In this document: piece after piece, positions 1-6,353 of the stretch
Numbering within the stretch: position 1 is the first letter of the stretch
Layout: the number at the start of each line of letters is the position of its first letter
Assembly (NCBI GenBank): GCA_004298625.1
Contig: SCSY01000103.1
Location: forward strand, 1-20,479
Source: Nitrospirota bacterium
Lineage (GTDB): Bacteria; Nitrospirota; Thermodesulfovibrionia; Thermodesulfovibrionales; UBA1546
Reading direction: 5' to 3'
DNA length: 20,479 nucleotides
Notes under the pieces: generated by a model
The model's database searches: none
The model's input: the letters and a program-made list of their open reading frames with translations, nothing else
Told to the model about the DNA's origin: nothing
Translations under genes and position numbers: made by a program

Positions 1-329
1 ACGGTCCTATAACCGCTCTTCAGGTGCTCTATCTCATAAAGAAGAAAGGGCGGTCTTTGTCGAAACTGGCATCAGGCATAAAACTCTATCCGCAGGTTCT
101 CGTGAATGTGGATGTCGAAAAGAAAAAGGATATAAAAGCAATTCCAGAGATAGAGGCGGCAATAAAAAAAGCAGAAGAAAAGCTCGCCGCTAAAGGGAGG
201 ATACTTGTCAGGCCGTCAGGGACCGAGCCTAAGATAAGGGTGATGGTTGAGGGCAAAGACAAGGGTTTAATAGAAAAGATTGCAAGGGATATTGCAAAGG
301 TTATAAAAGATAAAATGTCAGAGACATAA
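1..329 (+). CDS. glmM: Phosphoglucosamine mutase, C-terminal end (5' partial)
   Basis: This is the end of a gene that begins before the window; the reading frame is open from base 3 and reads GPITALQVLYL before the first internal GTG at 24, so that GTG is not the true start. GlmM converts glucosamine-6-phosphate to glucosamine-1-phosphate in the cytoplasm, on the way to UDP-GlcNAc for peptidoglycan and lipopolysaccharide. The visible part is the C-terminal phosphate-binding domain with the diagnostic loop RPSGTEPKIRVMVEG (about bases 210-263). The catalytic serine and metal loop lie outside the window. The general phosphohexomutase family shares the loop, so phosphomannomutase is possible, but the TALQVL stretch and the ending favour GlmM. 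The stop codon overlaps the comEC start by one base (TAATG), which implies translational coupling. Confidence 0.85.
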   Translation, partial: GPITALQVLYLIKKKGRSLSKLASGIKLYPQVLVNVDVEKKKDIKAIPEIEAAIKKAEEKLAAKGRILVRPSGTEPKIRVMVEGKDKGLIEKIARDIAKVIKDKMSET

Positions 330-2782
330 TGTCATTTTTTATATCGTTCCTTTCCGGGGTCATATTCTTCTATTCAATCCAATATTTTCCTTACATAAGC
401 GGCATCCTCTTTGTTTTGTCTGCGGCAATTCTGATCCTTAAGAAAAGGTATCTTTTAATCCCTGTTATAGCCCTTGGAATTCTGTATGCATTTTTAAAAT
501 ATTTGCCTGAACACGACTATCCGGCCGTCAAGGGCAGGGAAATGATCGTATCGGGAGTATTTGATTCTAAACCTGTTGAGACTTCATACGGGAAATTTAT
601 CCAGGAGTTCCATGTTGATTCTGCGGTTGATTCGGAAACAGAAGAGCCCCTTGAAGAATTGGACGATGACGAGGTGAGGGTCATATCCGATGCTGAATTT
701 GAAGTCGGAGATAGATATGAATTGTTGTTGAAACCAGGCAAGGACAGGACAAGATTTAATCCAGGAGGAATGCATAACCATAACAGCAATGCATATTATG
801 CGCAGCTTCTTGAAGTCAACAAAGCGAAGGGAAACAAGAAATCAATTTTTGCAATATTCCCATTGATGAGGGTTGAGCTTAACAGCTATATAACGGATAA
901 TTTCACCTCTGATTCAGCAGCCCTTATCACTGCGATTACAACGGGACAGAGGAGCGAGATGAGCCGGGAGCTTAGAGCTGCATTTAACTCAACAGGGCTT
1001 GCGCACATCCTGAGCATCTCAGGAACTCATTTCGGACTCTTTTCCGTATTTCTCTTCGGGTTATTCGGATTCGCCATAAAATATCTTCCGTATAGAATCC
1101 TCCAGAGGCTTACTCTTTATATTACTCCATCGCAGGGAGCAGCAGTCCTTTGCCTTCCATTTATGGTTGCATATCTCGGTCTTTCAGGATGGAGCATCCC
1201 GGCTATAAGGTCATTCATAATGATAAGCCTTTTTCTCATAGGTCTTTTAATCGGCAGAAAAGGTTTCTGGCTTAATTCTCTTTTGTTCGCTGCATTTGTG
1301 ATTGTGTTATGGAGTCCTGACGCCATATTCAGCCTTTCATTTCAGTTGTCATTCATTGCGGTATTATGTATAGGATTTGCCGTTGGATATAAAAAAGAAG
1401 ATGCAGAAGATTCCGGAGAGCAGAAGAGCAAAAATGCAGAAGCCGGAACAGTTTTAAATCGTTTTTTTAGTTCCGGGCTTCAGGTCTTGCGCTCTTCCCT
1501 GCTGATTTCTCTTGCTGCCTCACTGGGCACAGCGCCATTGGTTGCTTATCATTTCCATTATTTCTCTGTAATCTCTCCCCTGTCAAATCTTATTGTCACC
1601 CCATTGATAGGGTTTATTCTTTTGCCTTTATCATTATTGTCGTCATTTGTTTTTATGGTCACGGATTATTATCCCTTTATTTCGTTGATAAAAATCGTTG
1701 CAGACCTTTCTGTTTATCTTGTGAAGTTCATGTCGGATGTCCCGTTTTCAGACATAAAGATACCGGCATTTCCTGCTTATGCGGTCATACTTTTTTACGC
1801 CGGTTTTATGCCTTACTTCCTTCTAAAAAGGAAAAAATATGCCCTGATAATTCCCCTTATCCCTGTAATAATCTGTTTTAGCGTCGCCGCATTTCAGGGA
1901 AAACATGCTCTAAGCGTCACCTACCTTGACGTCGGTCAGGGAGACGCAGCAATAGTCGAATTGCCCGACAAGAGGACGCTTGTGATAGACACAGGCAGGA
2001 CAGGAAAAGAGGCAGAGGCATTTCTGAGATACTGCGGGAAGGAAAGCATAGATGCAGTTGTGCTTTCCCATTCCCATCCCGACCATACGGGAGGCGCTGA
2101 ATATCTGCTCAGGAATTTCAAGGTTAAAGAATTATGGGATAACGGAAGGCTTATCTATGCCGATGAATTTCCAAAGGCAACAGATCACAGGATTCTGGAA
2201 AGAGGCGATGTTATGGAAGGCCGGGGCTACAGGGTTTATGCGCTTCATCCGTATAAGGGATTTTATACGATGGAAGGCAATGACTATAATGAAGAAAACA
2301 ACAGCTCGCTCGTCCTGAAGATTGAGGGTAAGAACGCATCGCTTCTCTTTACAGGAGACATAGAGGAGGAGGCAGAGGAGAACATAGCGTATCTCGGCAA
2401 ATGGCTTAAGAGCGATGCTATTAAAGTCCCTCACCATGGAGGAAAGACATCAGGGTTTAAGCCTTTTCTTGATCTTGTTTCTCCTCAGGTTGCAGTGATA
2501 AGCGCAGGCAGGGAAAATTCTTTTGGCCATCCGCATCGGGAAACGCTTGATATGCTTGGTGAAGTGATGAGTAATCCCCCCATCCCCCCTTTAGCAAAGG
2601 GGGGCGAGGGGGGATTTGTCGCTGCAGTAAAAATCTTCAGGACGGATATTGACGGAGCGATTAAGATTTCCGAGAAAGACGGCAGGCTTGAGATAAAGAC
2701 ATTCAAGGATTTCCAGTTCTCGAAGGCAAAGAATTTTAAGGATGAGGCGAAGAATTTCAGGAGGTTGTTCGAGGTGTGGTAG
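329..2782 (+). CDS. comEC: ComEC/Rec2-family DNA internalisation protein
   Basis: ComEC forms the inner-membrane channel that takes single-stranded DNA into the cell during natural transformation. The 817-residue protein has the full three-part layout: an N-terminal membrane pair followed by an OB-like extracytoplasmic domain (about 1-170), the Competence domain with many membrane helices (about 190-520), and a C-terminal metallo-beta-lactamase domain (about 530-800). The last begins with TYLDVGQGDA and has the metal motif SHSHPDHTGG (His581, His583, Asp585, His586), LFTGD (Asp677) and VPHHGG (His702, His703), all intact. It starts on the last base of glmM's stop codon and has no Shine-Dalgarno sequence of its own, so translation is probably coupled. 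Residues 749-763 are encoded by a palindromic repeat (see 2573-2617). No other competence genes are in view, so function in DNA uptake is inferred from family. Confidence 0.93.
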   Translation: MSFFISFLSGVIFFYSIQYFPYISGILFVLSAAILILKKRYLLIPVIALGILYAFLKYLPEHDYPAVKGREMIVSGVFDSKPVETSYGKFIQEFHVDSAVDSETEEPLEELDDDEVRVISDAEFEVGDRYELLLKPGKDRTRFNPGGMHNHNSNAYYAQLLEVNKAKGNKKSIFAIFPLMRVELNSYITDNFTSDSAALITAITTGQRSEMSRELRAAFNSTGLAHILSISGTHFGLFSVFLFGLFGFAIKYLPYRILQRLTLYITPSQGAAVLCLPFMVAYLGLSGWSIPAIRSFIMISLFLIGLLIGRKGFWLNSLLFAAFVIVLWSPDAIFSLSFQLSFIAVLCIGFAVGYKKEDAEDSGEQKSKNAEAGTVLNRFFSSGLQVLRSSLLISLAASLGTAPLVAYHFHYFSVISPLSNLIVTPLIGFILLPLSLLSSFVFMVTDYYPFISLIKIVADLSVYLVKFMSDVPFSDIKIPAFPAYAVILFYAGFMPYFLLKRKKYALIIPLIPVIICFSVAAFQGKHALSVTYLDVGQGDAAIVELPDKRTLVIDTGRTGKEAEAFLRYCGKESIDAVVLSHSHPDHTGGAEYLLRNFKVKELWDNGRLIYADEFPKATDHRILERGDVMEGRGYRVYALHPYKGFYTMEGNDYNEENNSSLVLKIEGKNASLLFTGDIEEEAEENIAYLGKWLKSDAIKVPHHGGKTSGFKPFLDLVSPQVAVISAGRENSFGHPHRETLDMLGEVMSNPPIPPLAKGGEGGFVAAVKIFRTDIDGAIKISEKDGRLEIKTFKDFQFSKAKNFKDEAKNFRRLFEVW
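2573..2617. repeat. GC-rich palindromic repeat inserted in frame in comEC
   Basis: A near-perfect palindrome: AATCCCCCC then CCCCCC on the left arm, the loop TTTAGCAAA, and GGGGGG then GGGGGGATT on the right arm, with one extra base between the G blocks. It occupies exactly 15 codons of comEC and is read as NPPIPPLAKGGEGGF, between the HPH of the metallo-beta-lactamase domain and the IFRTDIDGAI strand. ComEC relatives normally have only a short turn here. Peptides of the PPLAKGG type are known to me as products of REP-like palindromes dispersed in environmental bacterial genomes; that it is mobile here is inference. Confidence 0.8.
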
Positions 2783-2785
2783 AAT
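2777..2785 (+). promoter_or_regulatory. Extended -10 box directly before cooC
   Basis: TGG-TAGAAT is an extended -10 element (TGn plus a 5/6 match to TATAAT) overlapping the comEC stop codon and ending 6 nt before the cooC ATG. The expected transcription start is at or within a base of the A of the start codon. No Shine-Dalgarno sequence is present (the nearest GAGG is about 17 nt away) and no good -35 is visible. It suggests a leaderless cooC transcript. Confidence 0.5.
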
Positions 2786-2791
2786 AATTAT

Positions 2792-3559
2792 ATGGCATTT
2801 GTAATAGCGGTTGCGGGGAAGGGCGGAACAGGCAAGACGAGCATGGCAGCCCTGATCGTAAAATATCTCGTCGAGAAAAAGAAGAAGGCTGTCCTTGCGG
2901 TTGATGCAGACAGCAATTCATGTCTTAACGAGGCTCTGGGCGTTGACGTCCACGCAACGATCGGCCATCTGAGGGAAGAGTCGCTCCAGACGATAAGAGG
3001 CGGCGGTGAAAGACCCGGGGGCATGTCCATGGAACAGCTCTTTGATTACCAGGTGCAGCAATCAATAATCGAGGCAAAGGGTTTTGATTTGATGGTGATG
3101 GGAAGGCCTGAAGGCCCCGGCTGCTACTGCGCTGCAAATAATATAATCAGGAAATATACCGATAAACTTTCCGAGACATATTCCTATCTTGTTATAGATA
3201 ATGAGGCAGGTATGGAGCACCTTTCAAGGAGGACGACCCATAAGGTTGACCTTCTTTTAATAATCAGCGACCCGACGGTGAGGGGAATTAAAACAGCGCA
3301 TAGGATTGACGGCCTTGTGAAGGAGCTTGACCTCGATGTTGAAAAACACGTTCTCATAATCAACCGCGTGACCGGAGGCGAAGGAGAGGATCTTAAAAAA
3401 CTTGCCGAATCACTTGGACTTGCAGTTGCAGGCATTGTCCCTCAGGACCATAATATCTTCGGGTATGACCTTCAGGGCAAGGCTATCGTGGAACTGCCTG
3501 AAGATTCTCCTGCCCTTAAGGCTGTGTACGGCATTCTCGATAAGTTCAATTTCGGATAA
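2792..3559 (+). CDS. cooC: CooC-type nickel-insertion ATPase (CO dehydrogenase maturation)
   Basis: CooC is a dimeric MinD/ParA-type P-loop ATPase that helps load nickel into the C-cluster of carbon monoxide dehydrogenase. The 255-residue protein has the deviant Walker A GKGGTGKT (9-16), the DAD of switch I (38-40), the CooC-specific CxC pair in GPGCYCAANN (Cys111, Cys113) that binds metal at the dimer interface, and the Walker B-like VIDNEAGMEHLSRR (134-147). Length matches the family. No CODH, CooT, CooJ or acetyl-CoA synthase gene lies in the window, so the client enzyme must be elsewhere. AcsF-type maturases are close relatives and cannot be excluded. The gene follows comEC by 9 nt and may have its own promoter. 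Its stop codon is 4 nt from that of the convergent galT. Confidence 0.88.
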   Translation: MAFVIAVAGKGGTGKTSMAALIVKYLVEKKKKAVLAVDADSNSCLNEALGVDVHATIGHLREESLQTIRGGGERPGGMSMEQLFDYQVQQSIIEAKGFDLMVMGRPEGPGCYCAANNIIRKYTDKLSETYSYLVIDNEAGMEHLSRRTTHKVDLLLIISDPTVRGIKTAHRIDGLVKELDLDVEKHVLIINRVTGGEGEDLKKLAESLGLAVAGIVPQDHNIFGYDLQGKAIVELPEDSPALKAVYGILDKFNFG

Positions 3560-3563
3560 GAAA

Positions 3564-4556
3564 TTAAGCTTTTACCCTTCGCATAAAATCTGTAATCTCT
3601 TCCGGCAGGGATGTGTTGACATACATACCGGAGCCGAGTTCAAATCCTGCCGTCTGAACAACCCTCGGAACAATGCTCAGATACCAGTGGAAGTATTCGG
3701 AACCGCTTTCTTTCGGGCTTTCCGAGCGTATGACATAATTGTAATCAGGATTCTCCAGCCCGTTATATATTTTGGCAAGGACTGTCTTTAAGTTGTAAGC
3801 AAGGTCGGCTATCTCTTCATCCTTTATATCTCCGAATGAGGCCTCATGTTTTTTGGGGAATATCCAGATGTGGAAAGGCGAGAGGGCTGCATAAGGTATG
3901 AATGTGACAAAGTGTTTGGTGTCGAGGATTATGCGCTTTCCTTCTGCAAGCTCGCTTCGTACAGTCGCGCACATCAGGCATTCGCCTGTGTTGTCGAAAT
4001 ATCTTGTTGTCTCGTCTATCCTGTGCCTGACCTGCATGGGGGGAACAGGCGTGCCGACGATCTGGGAATGAGGATGCTCGATGGATGTGCCTGCTTTTTC
4101 GCCGTAATTTTTAAATATTATCACATGCTCAATCCTTGGGTCCTTATAAATATCAATGAAGCGGTTTTTGTAAACCTTTAATACATCGGCAATGTCCTCC
4201 TGCGGCATTAGGGCAAGGTTCGTGTTATGAAGATTGGATTCGATTATTACCTCGTGTCTTCCGACTCCGGTTATAAGATGTTTAAGCCCCTCGTTTATTC
4301 TCTGCCTTTCGCCTTCGGGAGTAAGCGCAGCGAATTTGTTGGGAGTAACCCTTATCTTCCAGCCTCCGTCACTTGCCAGTTTCATGACCTCACCGGGGGT
4401 TTTGTTTTCATTCCCGGGGCAGAAGGGGCAGGCGCTCACAATATCGGGAAGGTATTTTTTATCTTTTTTCTGCCGGAATTCACCGGGTCTTTTTGCCTTT
4501 TCAGTGGCTATTATCACCCATTCCCTTGTGATCAAGTTTAATCTTAATTCCGGCAT
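3564..4556 (-). CDS. galT: Galactose-1-phosphate uridylyltransferase
   Basis: GalT exchanges UMP between UDP-glucose and galactose-1-phosphate through a covalent uridylyl-histidine. The 330-residue protein shows the HIT-superfamily active site EHPHSQIVGTPVPP (His161, His163 as the nucleophile), the zinc pair CPFC (Cys43, Cys46), a second pair GECLMC (about 192-195) and FHWYLSIVPR near residue 290. Length is typical of the bacterial class I enzyme. It starts at ATG 4556; nothing like a Shine-Dalgarno sequence precedes it, but a TATGAT box lies 11 nt upstream. It follows bioF by 46 nt on the same strand, a spacer filled by a 7-nt repeat. No galK or galE is present, so the real substrate could be another sugar phosphate; some relatives act on ADP-glucose. 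Confidence 0.9.
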   Translation of the reverse strand: MPELRLNLITREWVIIATEKAKRPGEFRQKKDKKYLPDIVSACPFCPGNENKTPGEVMKLASDGGWKIRVTPNKFAALTPEGERQRINEGLKHLITGVGRHEVIIESNLHNTNLALMPQEDIADVLKVYKNRFIDIYKDPRIEHVIIFKNYGEKAGTSIEHPHSQIVGTPVPPMQVRHRIDETTRYFDNTGECLMCATVRSELAEGKRIILDTKHFVTFIPYAALSPFHIWIFPKKHEASFGDIKDEEIADLAYNLKTVLAKIYNGLENPDYNYVIRSESPKESGSEYFHWYLSIVPRVVQTAGFELGSGMYVNTSLPEEITDFMRRVKA

Positions 4557-4567
4557 AATATAAGCAT

Positions 4568-4573
4568 ATCATA
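4568..4573 (-). promoter_or_regulatory. Candidate -10 box for leaderless galT
   Basis: On the minus strand TATGAT (5/6 match to the -10 consensus) ends 11 nt before the galT ATG, putting the expected transcription start about 4 nt before the start codon. No -35 hexamer is recognisable, and the upstream bases are repeat. galT may equally be read through from bioF. Confidence 0.35.
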
Positions 4574-4575
4574 AA

Positions 4576-4610
4576 CAGCGTGCAGCGTATAGCGTATAGT
4601 GTTCAGCGAA
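4576..4610. repeat. Heptanucleotide array at the bioF/galT junction (TAGCGTA family)
   Basis: Five consecutive 7-nt units on the plus strand, of the kind CAGCGTG, CAGCGTA, TAGCGTA, TAGTGTT, CAGCGAA. The right-hand units contain the stop codon and last codons of bioF, so the array defines the end of that protein. The same TAGCGTA word family recurs inside bioF at 5164-5191. Confidence 0.7.
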
Positions 4611-5760
4611 TTCTTTCATAGCGGCTTAATGCTTTTATCAGCTTTTCGATATCTTCATCGCTGTGAGCTGCTGTCACTGTTATCCTTATCCTCGGCTCCT
4701 TTACAGTCGGCGGCCTGATCGCGGGCGCGAAGATTCCCTTTTTTAGAAGATAAAGGGATGTCTTCAGTGTGTTTTCGATAGAGCCTGTTCTAATCGGGAT
4801 GATCGGGGTTTCGCTTCCCATGATGTCATAGCCGAGTTTTGTAAGCTCCCTGACTGTCTTATCCCTTCTTGCCCATAGCTTTTTTATCAGCATTGATTTT
4901 TTTTCGATTAACTCTAATGCAGCGATTGATGCAGCCATGACAGATGGAGGCAACGCTGTGGAAAACATAAAGCTCCGCGCAGTATTCAGAGTCCAATCTA
5001 TGACATCCCTGCTTCCTGCAACAAATGCGCCGAATGAGCCGAATGCCTTTGAAAACGTGCCCATCCGGATAATCCACGGTTCCGGTTTAATTTTAAAATG
5101 TTCGAGACTGCCCTTTCCCAGTACGCCTGTTGCGTGGGCGTCGTCAATATAAAGAAGCGTGTTAGGCGTATAGCTTGTAGCGTTTAGCGTAAGACAGATT
5201 GAGTAAATTTCTTTTAAAGGAGCAATATCGCCGTCCATGCTGAAGACAGAATCTGTGAGAACTATCTTTCTTTTTGCCTTTGTTTTTCTAATGAGGTTTT
5301 CAAGGTTGGCGGTGTCTTTATGTTTATAGATATATGTATTTGCCCTGCTCAGCCTGCAGCCGTCAACTATGCTTGCATGATTGAGTTCATCGCTGAATAT
5401 CACATCTCCTTTGTCTGCAAGAGCCGGGATTATGCCTGTATTAGCCGAGTATCCTGAATTAAAGATAAGGGCGGATTCCGTTCCTGCAAATTTTGCAATT
5501 TTCCTTTCGAGTTCTTCATGCAGAATGCTTCCGCCTGCGAGAAGCCTTGATGACCCTGAGCCGAAACCGAATTTCTCCATTGCCTGTAGGGAAGCCCTGA
5601 TTAAAGCAGGATGGTTTGCAAGACCGAGATAGTCGTTTGAGGAAAAGTTTATGTATTCTTTCCCGCCTATAATTATCCTTGAGCCCTGTGAAGAGTTCCG
5701 GTTTTTTATATCCCTGAAAAGATTATTTTTTTTCAAAAAAACAAGAGATTTTGAGAACAT
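4603..5760 (-). CDS. bioF: 8-amino-7-oxononanoate synthase (biotin synthesis)
   Basis: BioF is a PLP enzyme that condenses pimeloyl-ACP (or -CoA) with alanine, the first dedicated step in building the biotin ring. The 385-residue protein carries SSNDYLGLANHP (40-51), GSGSSRLLAGG (67-77), the PLP-stacking His in LNHASIVDG (His128), DDAHATGVLG (Asp206, His209) and the Schiff-base lysine in GTFSKAFGSFGA (Lys238). Residues 190-201 (LTLNATSYTPNT) replace a shorter stretch of the usual EKYNA type and are encoded by a 7-nt repeat array, so the protein has a repeat-derived loop just before the DDAH strand. Glycine C-acetyltransferase is the main alternative in the family; the length and the NDYLGL and GTFSKA versions favour BioF. 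No other bio genes are nearby. A perfect TATAAT lies 7 nt upstream of the ATG. Confidence 0.88.
   Translation of the reverse strand: MFSKSLVFLKKNNLFRDIKNRNSSQGSRIIIGGKEYINFSSNDYLGLANHPALIRASLQAMEKFGFGSGSSRLLAGGSILHEELERKIAKFAGTESALIFNSGYSANTGIIPALADKGDVIFSDELNHASIVDGCRLSRANTYIYKHKDTANLENLIRKTKAKRKIVLTDSVFSMDGDIAPLKEIYSICLTLNATSYTPNTLLYIDDAHATGVLGKGSLEHFKIKPEPWIIRMGTFSKAFGSFGAFVAGSRDVIDWTLNTARSFMFSTALPPSVMAASIAALELIEKKSMLIKKLWARRDKTVRELTKLGYDIMGSETPIIPIRTGSIENTLKTSLYLLKKGIFAPAIRPPTVKEPRIRITVTAAHSDEDIEKLIKALSRYERIR
5164..5191. repeat. Heptanucleotide array inside bioF (TAGCGTA family), translated
   Basis: Four 7-nt units of the TAGCGTA type on the plus strand (AGGCGTA, TAGCTTG, TAGCGTT, TAGCGTA) lie inside the bioF reading frame and encode most of LTLNATSYTPN. 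The array is the same word family as the one at the bioF/galT junction. The total length change keeps the bioF frame open. Confidence 0.65.
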
Positions 5761-5767
5761 AATCGCT

Positions 5768-5773
5768 ATTATA
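5768..5773 (-). promoter_or_regulatory. Perfect -10 box directly upstream of bioF
   Basis: TATAAT on the minus strand ends 7 nt before the bioF ATG, so the expected transcription start is about one base before the start codon. A GAGG lies immediately upstream of the box but is 12 or more nt from the ATG, too far for a usual Shine-Dalgarno sequence, and would not be in a transcript that starts here. No clear -35 is visible. Confidence 0.5.
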
Positions 5774-5837
5774 CCTCACAAATTAATAAAACTTATAGAT
5801 TGATTAAAAAAAACTTTTTATTTTTAAAGGCTTTTCC

Positions 5838-5865
5838 TTGACAAAGCAAAAACTTATGTGATAAA
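5838..5865 (+). promoter_or_regulatory. Sigma70-type promoter of the atp operon
   Basis: TTGACA (5838-5843), a 16-nt spacer, and GATAAA (5860-5865) preceded by TGT, an extended -10 arrangement. Transcription would start near 5872, leaving a leader of about 60 nt that ends in a good ribosome binding site (AAGGTGGAG, 5920-5928) before the atpF' ATG at 5931. It is the only recognisable promoter upstream of the seven atp genes and it lies in the divergent spacer with bioF. Confidence 0.6.
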
Positions 5866-5930
5866 TTGCAGCGTTTCATTTTTTAATTATCAAGTCGTTT
5901 GGTTATCAAAAATATAATTAAGGTGGAGCA

Positions 5931-6353
5931 ATGTTAGAACTTCAAATTAAATGGTTTTTGATCCTGCTTGCAAATTTTCTCGGCTTGCTTTTTCTTTTGA
6001 ATATTATTCTTTTCAAGCCTCTTCTCAAGCTTTTTAAAGAAAGGGAAGACAATGTAAACGGCGCTCTCGGCGCGGCAAAGGATATGACACAAAGGAAAGA
6101 CGAGACCATCGCAAAGTTGAATAAGGATCTGGCTGACGCCAGGAACAAGGCAAAGGAAACCTTTGAGGTTTTAAAGGCGGAAGGCGCCGATACCCAGAAG
6201 GAAGTTTTTTCAAAGGCAGAGGCTGAGGCGGCAGTTATCCTTCAGAAGGCCAGGCAGGAACTCAAGGCAGAGGCTGAGAAGGCCAGGCAGGCTCTCAAGG
6301 CTGATGTTGATAAGTTCTCCGATGAGATAGTAAGGAAGCTGGTAAAGGCATGA
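5931..6353 (+). CDS. atpF': ATP synthase F0 subunit b' (shorter peripheral-stalk subunit)
   Basis: The b and b' subunits form the peripheral stalk that holds the F1 head against rotation. This 140-residue protein has one N-terminal membrane helix (about 7-28, rich in Leu, Phe and Ile) followed by a long charged helix that is heavy in Ala, Glu and Lys with coiled-coil character, including near-repeated AEAEKARQ segments (about 95-125). It lacks a signal peptide, unlike the following b subunit. Start ATG 5931 has a good Shine-Dalgarno sequence. It overlaps atpF by 4 nt (ATGA). The b'-b-delta-alpha-gamma-beta-epsilon order without a and c is the split arrangement known from Geobacter-like bacteria and relatives. 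Confidence 0.88.
   Translation: MLELQIKWFLILLANFLGLLFLLNIILFKPLLKLFKEREDNVNGALGAAKDMTQRKDETIAKLNKDLADARNKAKETFEVLKAEGADTQKEVFSKAEAEAAVILQKARQELKAEAEKARQALKADVDKFSDEIVRKLVKA

Noticed and set aside
2132..2437. Open frame of 101 codons on the minus strand inside comEC
   Set aside because: It lies opposite the metallo-beta-lactamase domain whose motifs are intact; no domain or ribosome binding site is visible.
5801..5826. A- and T-rich stretch as an intrinsic terminator upstream of the atp promoter
   Set aside because: There is no GC stem, and both flanking genes diverge from it, so nothing is there to terminate.
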